The position numbers were made by a program, and so were the translations under genes. The notes below the pieces were generated by a model. It did not search any database and was not told the DNA's origin. It was given only the letters and a program-made list of their open reading frames with translations. This document shows, one piece after another, positions 41,689-51,543 of a stretch of 64,000 nucleotides of DNA; position 1 is the stretch's first letter; each line of letters starts with the position of its first letter. This DNA comes from Rhodobacteraceae bacterium KLH11 (GTDB lineage: Bacteria; Pseudomonadota; Alphaproteobacteria; Rhodobacterales; Rhodobacteraceae), in assembly GCA_000158135.1 (NCBI GenBank), contig DS999531.1, positions 2,274,051 to 2,338,050 of the forward strand, given 5' to 3'.

Positions 41689-42114
41689 GTGGCTGACATA
41701 CCGCTCGTAGAAACAGATCTGATTGTCTTTGATGGGGAATGCGTGCTGTGCTCGGGGTTCTTCCGGTTCATGTTGCACCATGATCGGAAACGGCGGTTTC
41801 GGTTTGCCACGGCTCAATCCCCGTTCGGGCAGCAATTGTATTCCAGTCTGGATTTGCCGACCCGCGATTTTGAGACCAACCTCGTTGTTGTGGATGGCAC
41901 GGTGTATCAAAAGCTTGATGCATTTGCGGCAGCGATGCGGGCTTTGCCCGGGATATGGCGCGTGCTGTCGCTGTGCCGCTATTTGCCTGCCTTCGTGAAA
42001 ACACCCCTGTATAATGCCATTGCCCGTAACCGGTACGCTCTGTTCGGGCGCAAGGATGTATGTTTGCGCCCGGATGCGGCGCTCAGATCGCGGTTTGTCG
42101 CTGATGGCTTCTGA
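41689..42114 (+). CDS. DCC-family thiol-disulfide oxidoreductase (DUF393)
   Basis: A 141-residue protein with a GTG start. The DCC motif is VFDGECVLCSGFFRFML (about 13-29, CxxC pair), followed by the DRKRRFRFATAQSP block and the C-terminal YNAIARNRYALFGR segment typical of the family. The proteins are predicted to have a thioredoxin-like fold. It overlaps the DUF4166 gene by 11 bp, a pairing common in proteobacteria. Confidence 0.88.
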   Translation: MADIPLVETDLIVFDGECVLCSGFFRFMLHHDRKRRFRFATAQSPFGQQLYSSLDLPTRDFETNLVVVDGTVYQKLDAFAAAMRALPGIWRVLSLCRYLPAFVKTPLYNAIARNRYALFGRKDVCLRPDAALRSRFVADGF

Positions 42115-42643
42115 GGGTGATCCGTTCCTGCGCTCTCTGACCGGGGATGATCTGCCCGAAGCCGTCAGGCAACTGCACAGCGGGGCAGGGCGCTATACGG
42201 GCCGTTGCAGTATTACCCGGGGCAAGGGACGATTGGTTGCTTTGGCGCTGCGAATTGGCGGGTTTCCGCATGAGGGTACCGACCTGCCGGTGACCCTTGC
42301 GATCCGGCAATCGGGCACAGATTGGCTTTGGGATCGGAATTTTGCGGGCCATCGAACCAGCTCTCGCCTCAGCTTTGATCATGCTCGTGGTTGGGTGCGT
42401 GAACAGATCGGCGGACTGACTATATGGTTGCAACCGGTGCGCAACAAGGCGGGGCTGGCCATCGAAATTCGCCGCCTCTGCCTGTTCGGGATACCCTGTC
42501 CCGGCTTTATGTTGCCACGCTCGGCCTCGACCGAGGCGGAAGATGCGCAAGCCCGGTTTTGCTTCGACATCTCAGCCCGCGTGCCGGGATTGGGGCTGTT
42601 GATCCGCTACCGGGGGTGGCTGGTGCCTGATCACGGGGAATGA
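42104..42643 (+). CDS. DUF4166 domain protein
   Basis: A 179-residue protein from the ATG at 42104. It matches the DUF4166 pattern: an N-terminal LPEAVRQLHSGAGRYTGRCS segment, a Trp-Arg-like WDRNFAGHRTSSRL region, and a C-terminal GLLIRYRGWLVPD. No catalytic residue can be named. The gene overlaps the DCC-family gene and is probably translated with it. The function is unknown. Confidence 0.8.
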   Translation: MASEGDPFLRSLTGDDLPEAVRQLHSGAGRYTGRCSITRGKGRLVALALRIGGFPHEGTDLPVTLAIRQSGTDWLWDRNFAGHRTSSRLSFDHARGWVREQIGGLTIWLQPVRNKAGLAIEIRRLCLFGIPCPGFMLPRSASTEAEDAQARFCFDISARVPGLGLLIRYRGWLVPDHGE

Positions 42644-42724
42644 AGCGCGATCTGAAATGATCGTGAAGCCAACTGTTCTGCCGGATGGAGTACCCTTATC
42701 TATATTCAAGGTGAAAATAGGAAG

Positions 42725-43129
42725 ATGGCTACGATGAAACAGGTTATTTCATGCGCATTTGCTGCGATCATGGTATCGAGTGCTCCGATCGCAGTCAGCG
42801 CTGCGCCCTATGGTTTTCAGACCGAGGCGATCAACAATACCGAATTCGAGGTCATACCCCGCGCCCGCCGGGATGTTGACGGTTATTGGTGTGCGGCAGC
42901 AGATTTCGCACGCCGGGGGTTGGGTGCCGGTTGGCAGGATCGGATATATGTCTTGCGCGGCTACGGCCCCAGCGTGACTACCGGGCGCAAAACTGCCGTC
43001 CAATTCACGACCAGGTCACCCGCCAATGTCGATCAGCAAAGCAGCATTACGGTTGGTTTCAAAGCAGGTGAAAGCATGACGGTGCAAGGGGCCAATGGGC
43101 TGTGCAGCCGCCGTCAGATCTTTGAATGA
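42725..43129 (+). CDS. Exported protein of unknown function
   Basis: A 134-residue protein with a signal peptide (about 1-27, ending VSAAP). The mature part has a W-C-A-A-A-D-F motif (DGYWCAAADFARRGLGAGWQ) and a second Cys near the end, suggesting one disulfide. AGGAAG precedes the first ATG; a start 9 bp later is equally possible. Conserved in Roseobacters as far as I recognise; no function is known. Confidence 0.75.
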   Translation: MATMKQVISCAFAAIMVSSAPIAVSAAPYGFQTEAINNTEFEVIPRARRDVDGYWCAAADFARRGLGAGWQDRIYVLRGYGPSVTTGRKTAVQFTTRSPANVDQQSSITVGFKAGESMTVQGANGLCSRRQIFE

Positions 43130-43132
43130 ACC

Positions 43133-43546
43133 GTGGCACAGACCGAGTTCACGATCGAAACACAGGGTGCGGGGCTTTATGAATTCACCGCCCCTGTGCG
43201 ATCATGGATGCAACCCTTTTCGGATGGTTTGCTGACGCTTTTTGTACGGCACACCTCGTGTTCTTTATTGATCCAGGAAAACGCGGACCCCGAGGTGCAG
43301 AGCGATCTGCAGGCCTTCTTTCACCGGTTGGTGCCGCCGTCGGATCATCCCTCAATGTCCTACCTGCGCCATACCTATGAGGGGCCCGATGATATGCCCG
43401 CCCATATCAAGGCGGCGATGATGCCGGTGTCACTTTCGATCCCGGTGCGGGGCGGGAACCCGGCATTGGGGACGTGGCAGGGGATTTACCTGTTTGAACA
43501 TCGCGCAGCACCCCATTCGCGAAAGGTTGCTGCGCATTTTGCGTGA
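43133..43546 (+). CDS. YjbQ family protein (UPF0047)
   Basis: A 137-residue protein with a GTG start three bases after the previous stop. Family signatures are FVRHTSCSLLIQENADPEVQ (about 36-55) and DMPAHIKAAMM with the C-terminal GTWQGIYLFEHR (about 85-123). Members have a secondary thiamine-phosphate-synthase activity in vitro; the physiological role is unsettled. Confidence 0.92.
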   Translation: MAQTEFTIETQGAGLYEFTAPVRSWMQPFSDGLLTLFVRHTSCSLLIQENADPEVQSDLQAFFHRLVPPSDHPSMSYLRHTYEGPDDMPAHIKAAMMPVSLSIPVRGGNPALGTWQGIYLFEHRAAPHSRKVAAHFA

Positions 43547-43666
43547 CGCTTTATATTGGGGTGAAAATTTCCGACTACCCAAACTCTAGCGGCTGCCCTA
43601 TAGTTGTGGATAAGTAAGCCGCAGCGCTTACAAAAAGAGGCCGAACTAGGGACGAGGAGACGGCGG

Positions 43667-44137
43667 ATGCGCTGCCCGTTTTGCGGAAATATCGATACTC
43701 AGGTCAAGGATTCACGCCCGGCAGAGGATCACGTCGCGATTCGCAGGCGTCGGTTTTGCCCGGCTTGTGGTGGACGGTTCACCACATATGAACGCGTGCA
43801 GCTGCGCGATCTGGTTGTAATCAAGACCAACGGAAAACGTGAAGATTTCGACCGCGACAAGCTGGAACGCTCGATCCGCATTTCGATGCAGAAACGACCT
43901 ATTGATCCAGAGCGGATCGATCAGATGATCTCGGGCATCGTGCGACGTCTGGAAAGCATGGGTGAGACGGATATTCCGTCGAACAAAATCGGTGAAATCG
44001 TCATGGAGGCGCTGGCCCGGATTGACACTGTTGCGTATGTTCGCTTTGCGAGTGTCTACAAGAATTTCCAGGCGGCCGATGATTTCGAGGAGTTTGTCCA
44101 CGAACTGCGCCCGCCGCAGCCATCGACAGATGAGTGA
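43667..44137 (+). CDS. nrdR: Transcriptional repressor NrdR
   Basis: A 156-residue protein from the ATG at 43667 (MRCPFCGN), with GAGGAG upstream. The zinc ribbon is CPFCGN (3-8) and [15 protein letters not shown] (31-45). The ATP-cone begins [20 protein letters not shown] (about 50-69). NrdR represses ribonucleotide reductase genes when dATP is high. It overlaps ribD by 4 bp, the widespread nrdR-ribD order. Confidence 0.96.
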   Translation: MRCPFCGNIDTQVKDSRPAEDHVAIRRRRFCPACGGRFTTYERVQLRDLVVIKTNGKREDFDRDKLERSIRISMQKRPIDPERIDQMISGIVRRLESMGETDIPSNKIGEIVMEALARIDTVAYVRFASVYKNFQAADDFEEFVHELRPPQPSTDE

Positions 44138-45234
44138 GCGAAACAGATAAGCGATATATGGCGCTGGCCCTGTCATTGGGGCGGCGTGGGCAGGGAAATT
44201 GCTGGCCCAACCCGGCGGTTGGGTGCGTGATCGTGCGCGATGGCCGCATCGTCGGGCGCGGCTGGACCCAGCCCGGAGGTCGCCCACATGCCGAACCGCA
44301 AGCCTTGGCGCAGGCGGGTGAGGCGGCAAAAGGGGCCACGGCATATGTCTCGCTGGAACCTTGTTCACATTACGGGAAAACGCCCCCTTGTGCTCAGGTC
44401 CTGATCGGCGCGGGTGTTGCGCGTGTCGTGTCTGCTATCGAAGACAGTGATCCGCGTGTGGCCGGGCAGGGCTTTGACATGCTGCGGGCGGCGGGAATTG
44501 AAGTGACCTCGGGTGTTCTGGCCGAGCAGGCTGCGCAGGATCATGCGGGCTTTTTCCTGAAGACCGAGCAGGGTCGGCCATTCGTGACCCTGAAACTGGC
44601 CAGCAGCTTTGACGGGCGGATTGCTACGGAGACCGGGCATAGCCAATGGATCACGGGGCCCATGGCCCGGCGCGCGGTGCATGCGATGCGGGCGCGCCAC
44701 GATGCGGTCATGGTTGGGGCTGGAACGGCGCGGGCGGATGATCCGTCCCTGACCGTGCGGGATCTGGGCGTAACGCATCAACCGGTGCGCGTTGTGGTGT
44801 CGCGCCATCTGGACGTTCCGCTGATGGGTCATCTTGCGCGCACGGCGACCCAAATGCCGGTCTGGCTGTGCCACGGCCCGCACCCCGACGCCGAGCGTGC
44901 GCGCGCCTGGGAAGGGTTGGGCGCGCGCCTGATCCCGTGCGCGCTGGACGGACATCATGTCGAGGCTGCCGATCTTCTGCAACAGCTCGGGCAGGCGGGC
45001 CTGACGCGTGTGTTCTGCGAAGGCGGTTCAGCGTTGGCGGCGTCTCTGCTGGCAGGTGATCTGGTTGATGAACTTGTCGGCTTCACCGCCGGGCTGGCCA
45101 TCGGGGCCGAAGGGCTTCCGGCTATCGGTGTGCTTGGGCTTGATACGCTGGAAGGCGCCCCCCGGTTTGATCTGATCGAAACGCAGGCTATCGGCGGTGA
45201 CATCCTGCACCGCTGGGGACGGGTCACACATTAG
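44134..45234 (+). CDS. ribD: Bifunctional riboflavin deaminase/reductase
   Basis: A 366-residue RibD. The deaminase zinc site is [14 protein letters not shown] (about 49-62) and [14 protein letters not shown] (about 76-89). The reductase domain (about 145-366) shows [20 protein letters not shown] and [20 protein letters not shown], plus [18 protein letters not shown]. It carries out the second and third steps from GTP to lumazine. The stop overlaps the stop of the convergent kpsC. Confidence 0.95.
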   Translation: MSETDKRYMALALSLGRRGQGNCWPNPAVGCVIVRDGRIVGRGWTQPGGRPHAEPQALAQAGEAAKGATAYVSLEPCSHYGKTPPCAQVLIGAGVARVVSAIEDSDPRVAGQGFDMLRAAGIEVTSGVLAEQAAQDHAGFFLKTEQGRPFVTLKLASSFDGRIATETGHSQWITGPMARRAVHAMRARHDAVMVGAGTARADDPSLTVRDLGVTHQPVRVVVSRHLDVPLMGHLARTATQMPVWLCHGPHPDAERARAWEGLGARLIPCALDGHHVEAADLLQQLGQAGLTRVFCEGGSALAASLLAGDLVDELVGFTAGLAIGAEGLPAIGVLGLDTLEGAPRFDLIETQAIGGDILHRWGRVTH

Positions 45235-47231
45235 CGCCACCAATGCGCATGCGTTGCCAGCGCGCCCTGAAGCTTTGACAGAATACGATTGAGTGGTCCG
45301 GTCGGTGTTGGGTCCGCCCGGGCAAGACGCTCAACCGCGATCTCGACGGGGCAGGGCTGGCCGGTGACCGGATCGAAATAGCGCGGATAGTCGATCAGGG
45401 TTGCATGCACCAACCCTGCCAGCGACGGCCGTGCGCCACGCCGCGCCGGAACCGCATCCAGATCGGTCGTCAGCCCCCAACCGGAATAAAACGGAGCCCC
45501 CAGCGTTGTGACCCGAACCCCGCGCAGCAAGGCCTCGAATCCAAGCAGCGAGGTCATGGTCCACACCTCATCCACCTGCGTCAGAAGGGTCGCCGGATCC
45601 GTATCGTGGGCGATCACATCCGCCCATTCTTCAGCATCGATTTTGCCATCGCGCAAACCCGCTTCGACATCGGGATGTGGTTTATAGATCAGAACGGCGT
45701 CGGGATTGGCCTGACGCGCCGCACGCAGCAGAGTGAGGTTGGTGCGGGTATGGCTGGTTCCCAACCGGATTGAGGCATCATCTTCGACCTGACCGGGCAC
45801 CAGGACCCGGTGGCCGGAAGGCAAAGCCGGTGCCGCGCTGCCGGTGTTGTATTTGCTCAAACCATCAGACAGCAGCCGTTCGATCAGCCGGTCAGCCCGG
45901 AGCTTTTGATCGGGGCGCAAGGTTTCGCGGGCGGTGATCCAATCCTCCAACCGGCTGGGCTGGGTCGGGTCGTAGTAGATGCCCAGATCATCGGTCACCA
46001 GTGACAGCGGCGGCACCAGCTCAGCCCCCAACCCGCGTGAGCGCAGAAAACCATCTTCAACCCGCGTTACATCCTGCATCTCCGCCGCCCGGCTGGCCCA
46101 GACCATATGAGGGTGTCTGGCGTTTTCCGGTGGCCCGGCCACAAACCGGACCTTGCGGGACTGCCCGAACATGCGCTGCAGATGGCGGCGTTTCCAGACC
46201 CGCATCCCGGATGCAGTCCACCCCTTGTGATCCTGCCGCCAGGCCCGCGTTTGTGCCTCAAGCGTGCTCAGCACCGTTTCCAGGTCGCATAATTGGTCAT
46301 GATAGGGATCGTACCAGCGTGGGTACAGGATCATCGCTGCTGCAAATAGCTGCGCGCGCGTCAGGTTGCGTTGTCGTCGGGGCAGCGGGTCTTCGTCCCG
46401 CGTCAGGCCCCATCCGGCATAAAAGGGCTGGCCAAAAACACGGGGTTTGTGACCGGCCAGAATGGCCTCGAATCCCATTTGCGAGGACAGGGTGTAGACG
46501 CCGACAGCACCCTCCAGCAGGGACCACGGGCTGACAGGCTGCTCCAGAACCGAGACCCGATCACTCAGGTCCTGATCCGAGAAATGCCCGGCCCGATGGC
46601 CCGCCATGGTTTCCGGATGGCGCTTGATCAGAATGCGCGCGCCGGGGTTTTCCTCTTGCGCGATGACCAGCATTTCGCGGAACCGGGCGATGTCGCCCTT
46701 GCTTGCGGTGACGGCAGCATCGCCCTGGGTTTGATCAATGACCAGAACATAGCCGGGATCAGGGGGGGCGATGGTCAGGTCGAAGGCGGAATATTTGCTC
46801 AGATGCAGTTCACGCAGCCGTTCAATCGCGCCGCGTGCACGGTTTAGCAAGGCCGTATCATCAAGCGGATGCGTGGCCAGCAGGGTTTCAAGATCAGATC
46901 GGGTGGCCGGATCGAAATGCGGCCCCGACCGGTCCAGAAGCAAGCCCAGAGGGGCCTCGCCGCTGCGCCCGGGATGCAGGGACCTGAGGAAGGCGTCTTC
47001 GACCCTCAGCACCGGCACGTCGCGCTTATGCGCGATGGCCAGCCCGCGATGGGCGGTCGGGCTGTTGCCCCAGACCCCGACCAGATCATCCGGGCGCGGC
47101 AGGCCAAGCCGGATGTCATACCCGGCCAGCGACAGGATGCGCCGCACCCTTTGCTGTGTCAGGAACCCGCCGTTGTAAACAAAAAGCCGGAGGCGCGCGC
47201 CCCCGGCCGGGTTCTCCGGTTCAGAGAACAT
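45231..47231 (-). CDS. kpsC: Capsule poly-Kdo linker glycosyltransferase KpsC
   Basis: A 666-residue protein made of two related modules. The repeated landmarks are RVEDAFLRSLHPGR and RVEDGFLRSRGLGA, SKYSAFD and SKYNTGS, KRHPETM and YKPHPDV, and GQPFYAGWGLTRDEDPLPRR and GAPFYSGWGLTTDLDAVPAR. This duplication is the mark of KpsC, whose two Kdo-transferase domains (GT99 and GT107) extend the poly-Kdo linker on lyso-phosphatidylglycerol for group 2-type capsules. It is last of three minus-strand capsule genes. Confidence 0.93.
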   Translation of the reverse strand: MFSEPENPAGGARLRLFVYNGGFLTQQRVRRILSLAGYDIRLGLPRPDDLVGVWGNSPTAHRGLAIAHKRDVPVLRVEDAFLRSLHPGRSGEAPLGLLLDRSGPHFDPATRSDLETLLATHPLDDTALLNRARGAIERLRELHLSKYSAFDLTIAPPDPGYVLVIDQTQGDAAVTASKGDIARFREMLVIAQEENPGARILIKRHPETMAGHRAGHFSDQDLSDRVSVLEQPVSPWSLLEGAVGVYTLSSQMGFEAILAGHKPRVFGQPFYAGWGLTRDEDPLPRRQRNLTRAQLFAAAMILYPRWYDPYHDQLCDLETVLSTLEAQTRAWRQDHKGWTASGMRVWKRRHLQRMFGQSRKVRFVAGPPENARHPHMVWASRAAEMQDVTRVEDGFLRSRGLGAELVPPLSLVTDDLGIYYDPTQPSRLEDWITARETLRPDQKLRADRLIERLLSDGLSKYNTGSAAPALPSGHRVLVPGQVEDDASIRLGTSHTRTNLTLLRAARQANPDAVLIYKPHPDVEAGLRDGKIDAEEWADVIAHDTDPATLLTQVDEVWTMTSLLGFEALLRGVRVTTLGAPFYSGWGLTTDLDAVPARRGARPSLAGLVHATLIDYPRYFDPVTGQPCPVEIAVERLARADPTPTGPLNRILSKLQGALATHAHWWR

Positions 47232-47234
47232 CCA

Positions 47235-48368
47235 TCAGTTACCTGTCAGGGTTGCGACATTTGCAATCGGCGTCAGGCCACCGGCGATCAGCGAGATCGA
47301 CTTGGTCCACTGCGCATACGGGGCCTCGGTGACATAGATCGTGTCGTCGTCGCGGATTACGAAATCGCGGGCGACAAACAGGCCGTTGGGCGCGGTCAGG
47401 TTGAGCAGATAGATCATGCGCTGTTCGCCCTGAAGGCCTGGCTGCCCCATCACGGCGCGCGCGATATCCTGCCGTTCATTCCGCAGAACAAAGATGCCCG
47501 TGGGGTCCGATGACAGCGATTGCAGCCCGCCAACCTGCGCCAAAGCTTCCAGCGCCGACAGATCCTGACTTTCGAAGGCAACACGCGATTGCCCCCCTGT
47601 TGAGCCGAGCGCGATATACGAGCGGCTGTCCTGTTCGACCAGAATGCGATCTCCGCCGCGCAGAGCAATATCGGTTTTGGGATTGCGGAACAGATCATCA
47701 TACCAGATCGTTCCTTTCTGATTGCCGCGGATCACCGTGACAAGTGCGATATCCGTGGCGACCGCCACACCGCCCGCCTGTGCAAGCATGGTCGACAGCG
47801 TACCGGTGGGCCGTTCGATCGGGTAGATACCCGGCGCTCCGATAGTGCCCGTCACAGATACGGTCGAGCCGTCCCCCGGCGTCCGGGTGACCTGCACCTG
47901 AGGGTCGGGGGTTTGCTCTTCCAGCTTGGATGAGATCAGGGTGCGCAATTGTTCCGGCGTGTTGCCCGCCGCGCGCAGGCGACCGGCATAGGGCACGAAG
48001 ATGTAGCCGTCACTGTCGACCTGTACCTGATCCAGAATGGTCGCGCCGCCGGTTTGCGAGGTCAGCAGACCATCTTCGACATTTTCCCAGATGCTCAGGC
48101 TCAGAACATCGCCGGGCCGCACTGTGTCCGACGCGACGCTCTGCGCGTTGCGGAAGGATTGCGAAAACCCGTAATGTGGCACTGCCGATGTGGCCCGTGT
48201 GATCCTGTCATCGACTTCGACGACAAAGGCGTTGCCCCCGTTTTCAACCGAACCGGCCAGAATCTCGGTTTTGCTCGGACCGGATTTGGGAAGCTGGCAC
48301 GCCGCCAGAAGGCCAAGGGCCGCCACAAAAGACACCCCCCGTATCCATCGGGTTGGAAAGCACTGCAC
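47235..48368 (-). CDS. Capsule polysaccharide export lipoprotein (Wza/KpsD type)
   Basis: A 377-residue outer-membrane exporter subunit with a lipobox (LGLLAACQ). The poly_export domain includes VRPGDVLSLSIWENVEDGLL and YIFVPYAGRLRAAGNTPEQL; a SLBB-type region follows (VSVTGTIGAPGIYPIERPTG), then a second repeat with GLQSLSSDPTGIFVLRNE. It forms the outer-membrane channel for capsule chains. It lies 3 bp upstream of kpsC and 80 bp downstream of kpsS. The matching inner-membrane ABC genes (kpsM, kpsT, kpsE) are not in the window. Confidence 0.92.
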   Translation of the reverse strand: MQCFPTRWIRGVSFVAALGLLAACQLPKSGPSKTEILAGSVENGGNAFVVEVDDRITRATSAVPHYGFSQSFRNAQSVASDTVRPGDVLSLSIWENVEDGLLTSQTGGATILDQVQVDSDGYIFVPYAGRLRAAGNTPEQLRTLISSKLEEQTPDPQVQVTRTPGDGSTVSVTGTIGAPGIYPIERPTGTLSTMLAQAGGVAVATDIALVTVIRGNQKGTIWYDDLFRNPKTDIALRGGDRILVEQDSRSYIALGSTGGQSRVAFESQDLSALEALAQVGGLQSLSSDPTGIFVLRNERQDIARAVMGQPGLQGEQRMIYLLNLTAPNGLFVARDFVIRDDDTIYVTEAPYAQWTKSISLIAGGLTPIANVATLTGN

Positions 48369-48448
48369 TGCCGATTTACCTCAGTTATTTTCGTTTTGGG
48401 CAGGCTACCCGGATCATCGGCGAACTTCCAGTAACAGGTTGATACAGA

Positions 48449-49747
48449 TCACTTGATAAGGCGAAACTGTGGCGTTGCAGCCTCTGTCTGGCTGAGAACC
48501 ATCTGGTAAGGGTCCTGCGGATGCAGCATCATGTCCACCGCGCGCCGCAACAATTGGCGACGCCCCCGCCGTGAATAGAACCCGCCCGGTATCTGGCTGG
48601 TTTCCAGAAGAAACTGGCGATACGCCCGATACGCTTTGCTGTCGGGCGCGTCTGGCCGGGCAAAGAAGGCCCCGATCGGCTGTCGGGACACGAATTGCTT
48701 TTTGTCATAGACAGACCGCCCGAAAATTCGCAGGGGAATACCACGCCAGAGCACCTGTTGACCCGCAGTGGAATTCACGGTGACCGCCGAGCGCGCCTCG
48801 TCCAGAAGCTGGGCAAGCTTGCCGCCGGGGACATAGTGGATGCGATCCGCGATACCGTACCGCTCCGCGAGTTGGCGGACCCGCCGCCGCAAGGGCTCGC
48901 GGTGGTTTTCCAGCGGGTGTTCCTTGATGACCAGATGATGATGCGCGGGCGCGCCGCTTGCAAAACCTGCGATGATCTGTTCAAGGAAATCCGCCATGCA
49001 GGAATAATCGGAATGGGACTGGACCGAGCTGTCATGGCCCAGTTGCAGCAACACCAGATGATAGGGGAACCCCCCCAACCTGACCCGCATGGTGGCCCAG
49101 CGGCGTTGCACCCGATGGAATGGCATCAGGGTCAGACGTTTGAAATACAGCCGAAATTCTTTTGATACAGGCAGCTCCCGATGGGGTCGGAAGTTTCGGT
49201 ATCGCTGGTTCAGGAACATGACGAACCAGTGATAGAGCGCGCCGTAAAAGATGTGTTGGCGCATATCCCCCCAGTGCGATGGCGGCGGCGGCGTGTGCCC
49301 GTCTGACTGCGCCAGCGCTGTCCGCATCTGGTCAACCTCCATCTCCATAAGACGCGAGTGGCCATTTGACCCGCCTCGCTCATATGTCACCCACCATGGG
49401 CGCAGATACCCTTCCTCGAACACATGAACGGTGATGCCGCGCGCTTTGGCAATCCGGACGGCGTGGGCATGGATGGGCCGGGTGTCGCCATACAGCACGA
49501 TATCAGTCACCCCATGGCGGGCGAGCAGATCGCTGAGCGCTGCGGGCCATTCCTCGGGCTGGCCCAGATAGGGAATGTAATGCGCCTTATCGTGCCAAAA
49601 CGCCTGATCGCCGGCATTGAACCCCACCCGCCAGACCTGTGCCCCGGTCTTGCGCAACATCCGGCCAAGGGCACTGAAGAACGGGCCATGCGGCCCCTGC
49701 AGAAACAGGAACACGCGCCGGTCGGGGCAGGCGGTCAATGGTGTCAT
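48449..49747 (-). CDS. kpsS: Capsule poly-Kdo initiating transferase KpsS
   Basis: A 432-residue protein from the ATG at 49747, which puts the family start FLFLQGPHGPFFSALGRML near residue 12; an in-frame start 66 bp earlier is possible. Further landmarks are DIVLYGDTRPIHAHAVRIAK, VHVFEEGYLRPWWVTYERGG, VIKEHPLENHREPLRRRV and VTVNSTAGQQVLWRGIPLRI. KpsS adds the first Kdo to the lipid acceptor; KpsC then extends it. First gene of the three-gene capsule unit. Confidence 0.92.
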   Translation of the reverse strand: MTPLTACPDRRVFLFLQGPHGPFFSALGRMLRKTGAQVWRVGFNAGDQAFWHDKAHYIPYLGQPEEWPAALSDLLARHGVTDIVLYGDTRPIHAHAVRIAKARGITVHVFEEGYLRPWWVTYERGGSNGHSRLMEMEVDQMRTALAQSDGHTPPPPSHWGDMRQHIFYGALYHWFVMFLNQRYRNFRPHRELPVSKEFRLYFKRLTLMPFHRVQRRWATMRVRLGGFPYHLVLLQLGHDSSVQSHSDYSCMADFLEQIIAGFASGAPAHHHLVIKEHPLENHREPLRRRVRQLAERYGIADRIHYVPGGKLAQLLDEARSAVTVNSTAGQQVLWRGIPLRIFGRSVYDKKQFVSRQPIGAFFARPDAPDSKAYRAYRQFLLETSQIPGGFYSRRGRRQLLRRAVDMMLHPQDPYQMVLSQTEAATPQFRLIK

Positions 49748-49887
49748 GCAATCTGCTCGAACAGTGGGTTTGCCATGCGAATTGATAAAATTATGCCTGT
49801 TTGTCACTTTCACGGCAAGGCAGGGCTTGCCGGTTGGGTCGGGGGCCTTTACCTCGGCACCAGATGCTAGGTTCAGAGGGTTAATAA

Positions 49888-50475
49888 ATGTTCACAGGGA
49901 TTGTCACCGACATCGGAACCGTTACCGAACTGGATCAGCAGGGCGACCTGCGGGCGCGGATCAGGACCGGCTATGAGACTGCGGGCATAGATATCGGTGC
50001 CTCCATCGCCAGCGATGGTGTCTGCCTGACCGTGATCGCATTGGGCGACGACTGGTATGATGTGCAGATCAGCGCCGAAACCGTTTCAAAAACCAATCTG
50101 AGCACGTGGCGTATCGGCAAGCGTGTCAATCTTGAACGTGCCTTGAAAGTTGGCGACGAACTGGGTGGTCACATCGTGTCCGGCCACGTGGATGGAGTGG
50201 CCGAGGTTGTTGCCGTCGCGGATGAGGGCGACAGTACGCGGGTGGCATTGCGAGCCCCGTCTGAACTGGCCCGGTTCATCGCGCCCAAAGGATCGGTGGC
50301 GCTGAATGGCACCTCATTGACGGTCAATGACGTGGATGGATGTAATTTTGGCATCAACTTCATCCCGCATACCAAAGAGGTCACCACCTGGGGTGACGTT
50401 GCGGTTGGCGATCGTGTGAACCTTGAGATCGATACTCTGGCCCGCTACGTGGCACGTCTGGGCGAGATGACCTGA
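49888..50475 (+). CDS. ribE: Riboflavin synthase, alpha subunit
   Basis: A 195-residue protein starting with the diagnostic MFTGIVTDIGTVTELDQQGD. It has the two lumazine-binding barrels: the first with SIASDGVCLTVIAL, the second with GGHIVSGHVDGVAEVVAV and GSVALNGTSLTVNDVDG. It dismutates two lumazines into riboflavin. It is separated from ribD by the capsule genes and from ribBX by a PAP2 gene. Confidence 0.95.
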   Translation: MFTGIVTDIGTVTELDQQGDLRARIRTGYETAGIDIGASIASDGVCLTVIALGDDWYDVQISAETVSKTNLSTWRIGKRVNLERALKVGDELGGHIVSGHVDGVAEVVAVADEGDSTRVALRAPSELARFIAPKGSVALNGTSLTVNDVDGCNFGINFIPHTKEVTTWGDVAVGDRVNLEIDTLARYVARLGEMT

Positions 50476-50478
50476 GCG

Positions 50479-51543
50479 TCAGGTTCCCGGCCCGAACCGG
50501 GCGGTAAGCCTTTTGGCCAGCCACCAGAAAAACAGGACCAGCAGGATCGAGGCATATCCGTCAATGGCATAGTGCCAGGCAAGATGCACCGACCCCAACA
50601 GGATGACGGCCGTGAAAGCCGTCAGGCTCCAGCCCAGCCAACGCGAATAGGTGAAGCCATAGATCGCCAAAAGCGCGCTTGAAGCGACGTGCATGCTGGG
50701 CATTGCCGAGATACCACGGGCAAGCCCCGCATTGTGATAACCCTCCAGCAATGTGTTCTGGACCTTCAGCGCCCAGACCGGGCTGATCTCATGCGATTGG
50801 CGTAACAGCTCCATCTGCGGAACGAAATCCGTGCCCAGGTTGAAAGGTTCAAGAAAAACAGGGCCAACAGAGGCAAAGACAGTGGCAAACACGTTGCCGC
50901 CCACAAACCAGCACAGCACGAATGCGACCAGAAATACCGTGCTGCGGATGGGGTCTCTGCGGTCAAGGCAGGCAACACATATGGCGATGTACAGCATCGG
51001 GAACCAGATATGATAGGCCAGATTCACTGCTGTTGTTACGAAGGGCGATCCCAGAATCGGCCATAGCAATGTCCACGGATCGACACCGCCGTGCAAAACC
51101 CGATCCCATTTTGCAAATTGCGTATCCCAAAGTGAGGGGTTCACCGCATGTATTTCGTTTTTCAGGAACGTATAGGTCATAATCAGCGCGATAATGCTGA
51201 TAAAGCAGACCACCGCGTCGGGCGCTTTTTCCGTATCCGTCAGCTTGGTGCGCAGGTCTTGCAACATCCACTGGATTGGTTTTCTGGGTTTAACCTTGAA
51301 AATGGCAACTCCAAGCCGCCAGAGGATGAAGTTTGCGAACATAAAGCACAAAAGCCGAAAGGATATACCCAACAAGATTGGCGTCGAAGAATCCCAGAAG
51401 GAACGGCCCACATAGAGGCTGACGGCAAGTGCGCAGGCCATTTGCAGCGCAACGAGCGACAGTAAAAGCCTGTTGCGCCAAAAGACGTTGATCAGGACGG
51501 CGTTGGAGGCAGGCAAGTCGGCGGTCTTGGACACGGGGGTCAA
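50479..51543 (-). CDS. PAP2-superfamily membrane phosphatase (AUR1-like)
   Basis: A 354-residue protein with about eight membrane helices. The phosphatase motifs are AMPSMHVASSALLAIYG (about 280-296, catalytic His) and LAWHYAIDGYASILLV (about 318-333, His...Asp), the PAP2_3 pattern shared with inositol-phosphorylceramide synthase (AUR1). Its likely work is phosphate release or head-group transfer on a membrane lipid. It ends 3 bp from the convergent ribE stop. Confidence 0.85.
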   Translation of the reverse strand: MTPVSKTADLPASNAVLINVFWRNRLLLSLVALQMACALAVSLYVGRSFWDSSTPILLGISFRLLCFMFANFILWRLGVAIFKVKPRKPIQWMLQDLRTKLTDTEKAPDAVVCFISIIALIMTYTFLKNEIHAVNPSLWDTQFAKWDRVLHGGVDPWTLLWPILGSPFVTTAVNLAYHIWFPMLYIAICVACLDRRDPIRSTVFLVAFVLCWFVGGNVFATVFASVGPVFLEPFNLGTDFVPQMELLRQSHEISPVWALKVQNTLLEGYHNAGLARGISAMPSMHVASSALLAIYGFTYSRWLGWSLTAFTAVILLGSVHLAWHYAIDGYASILLVLFFWWLAKRLTARFGPGT

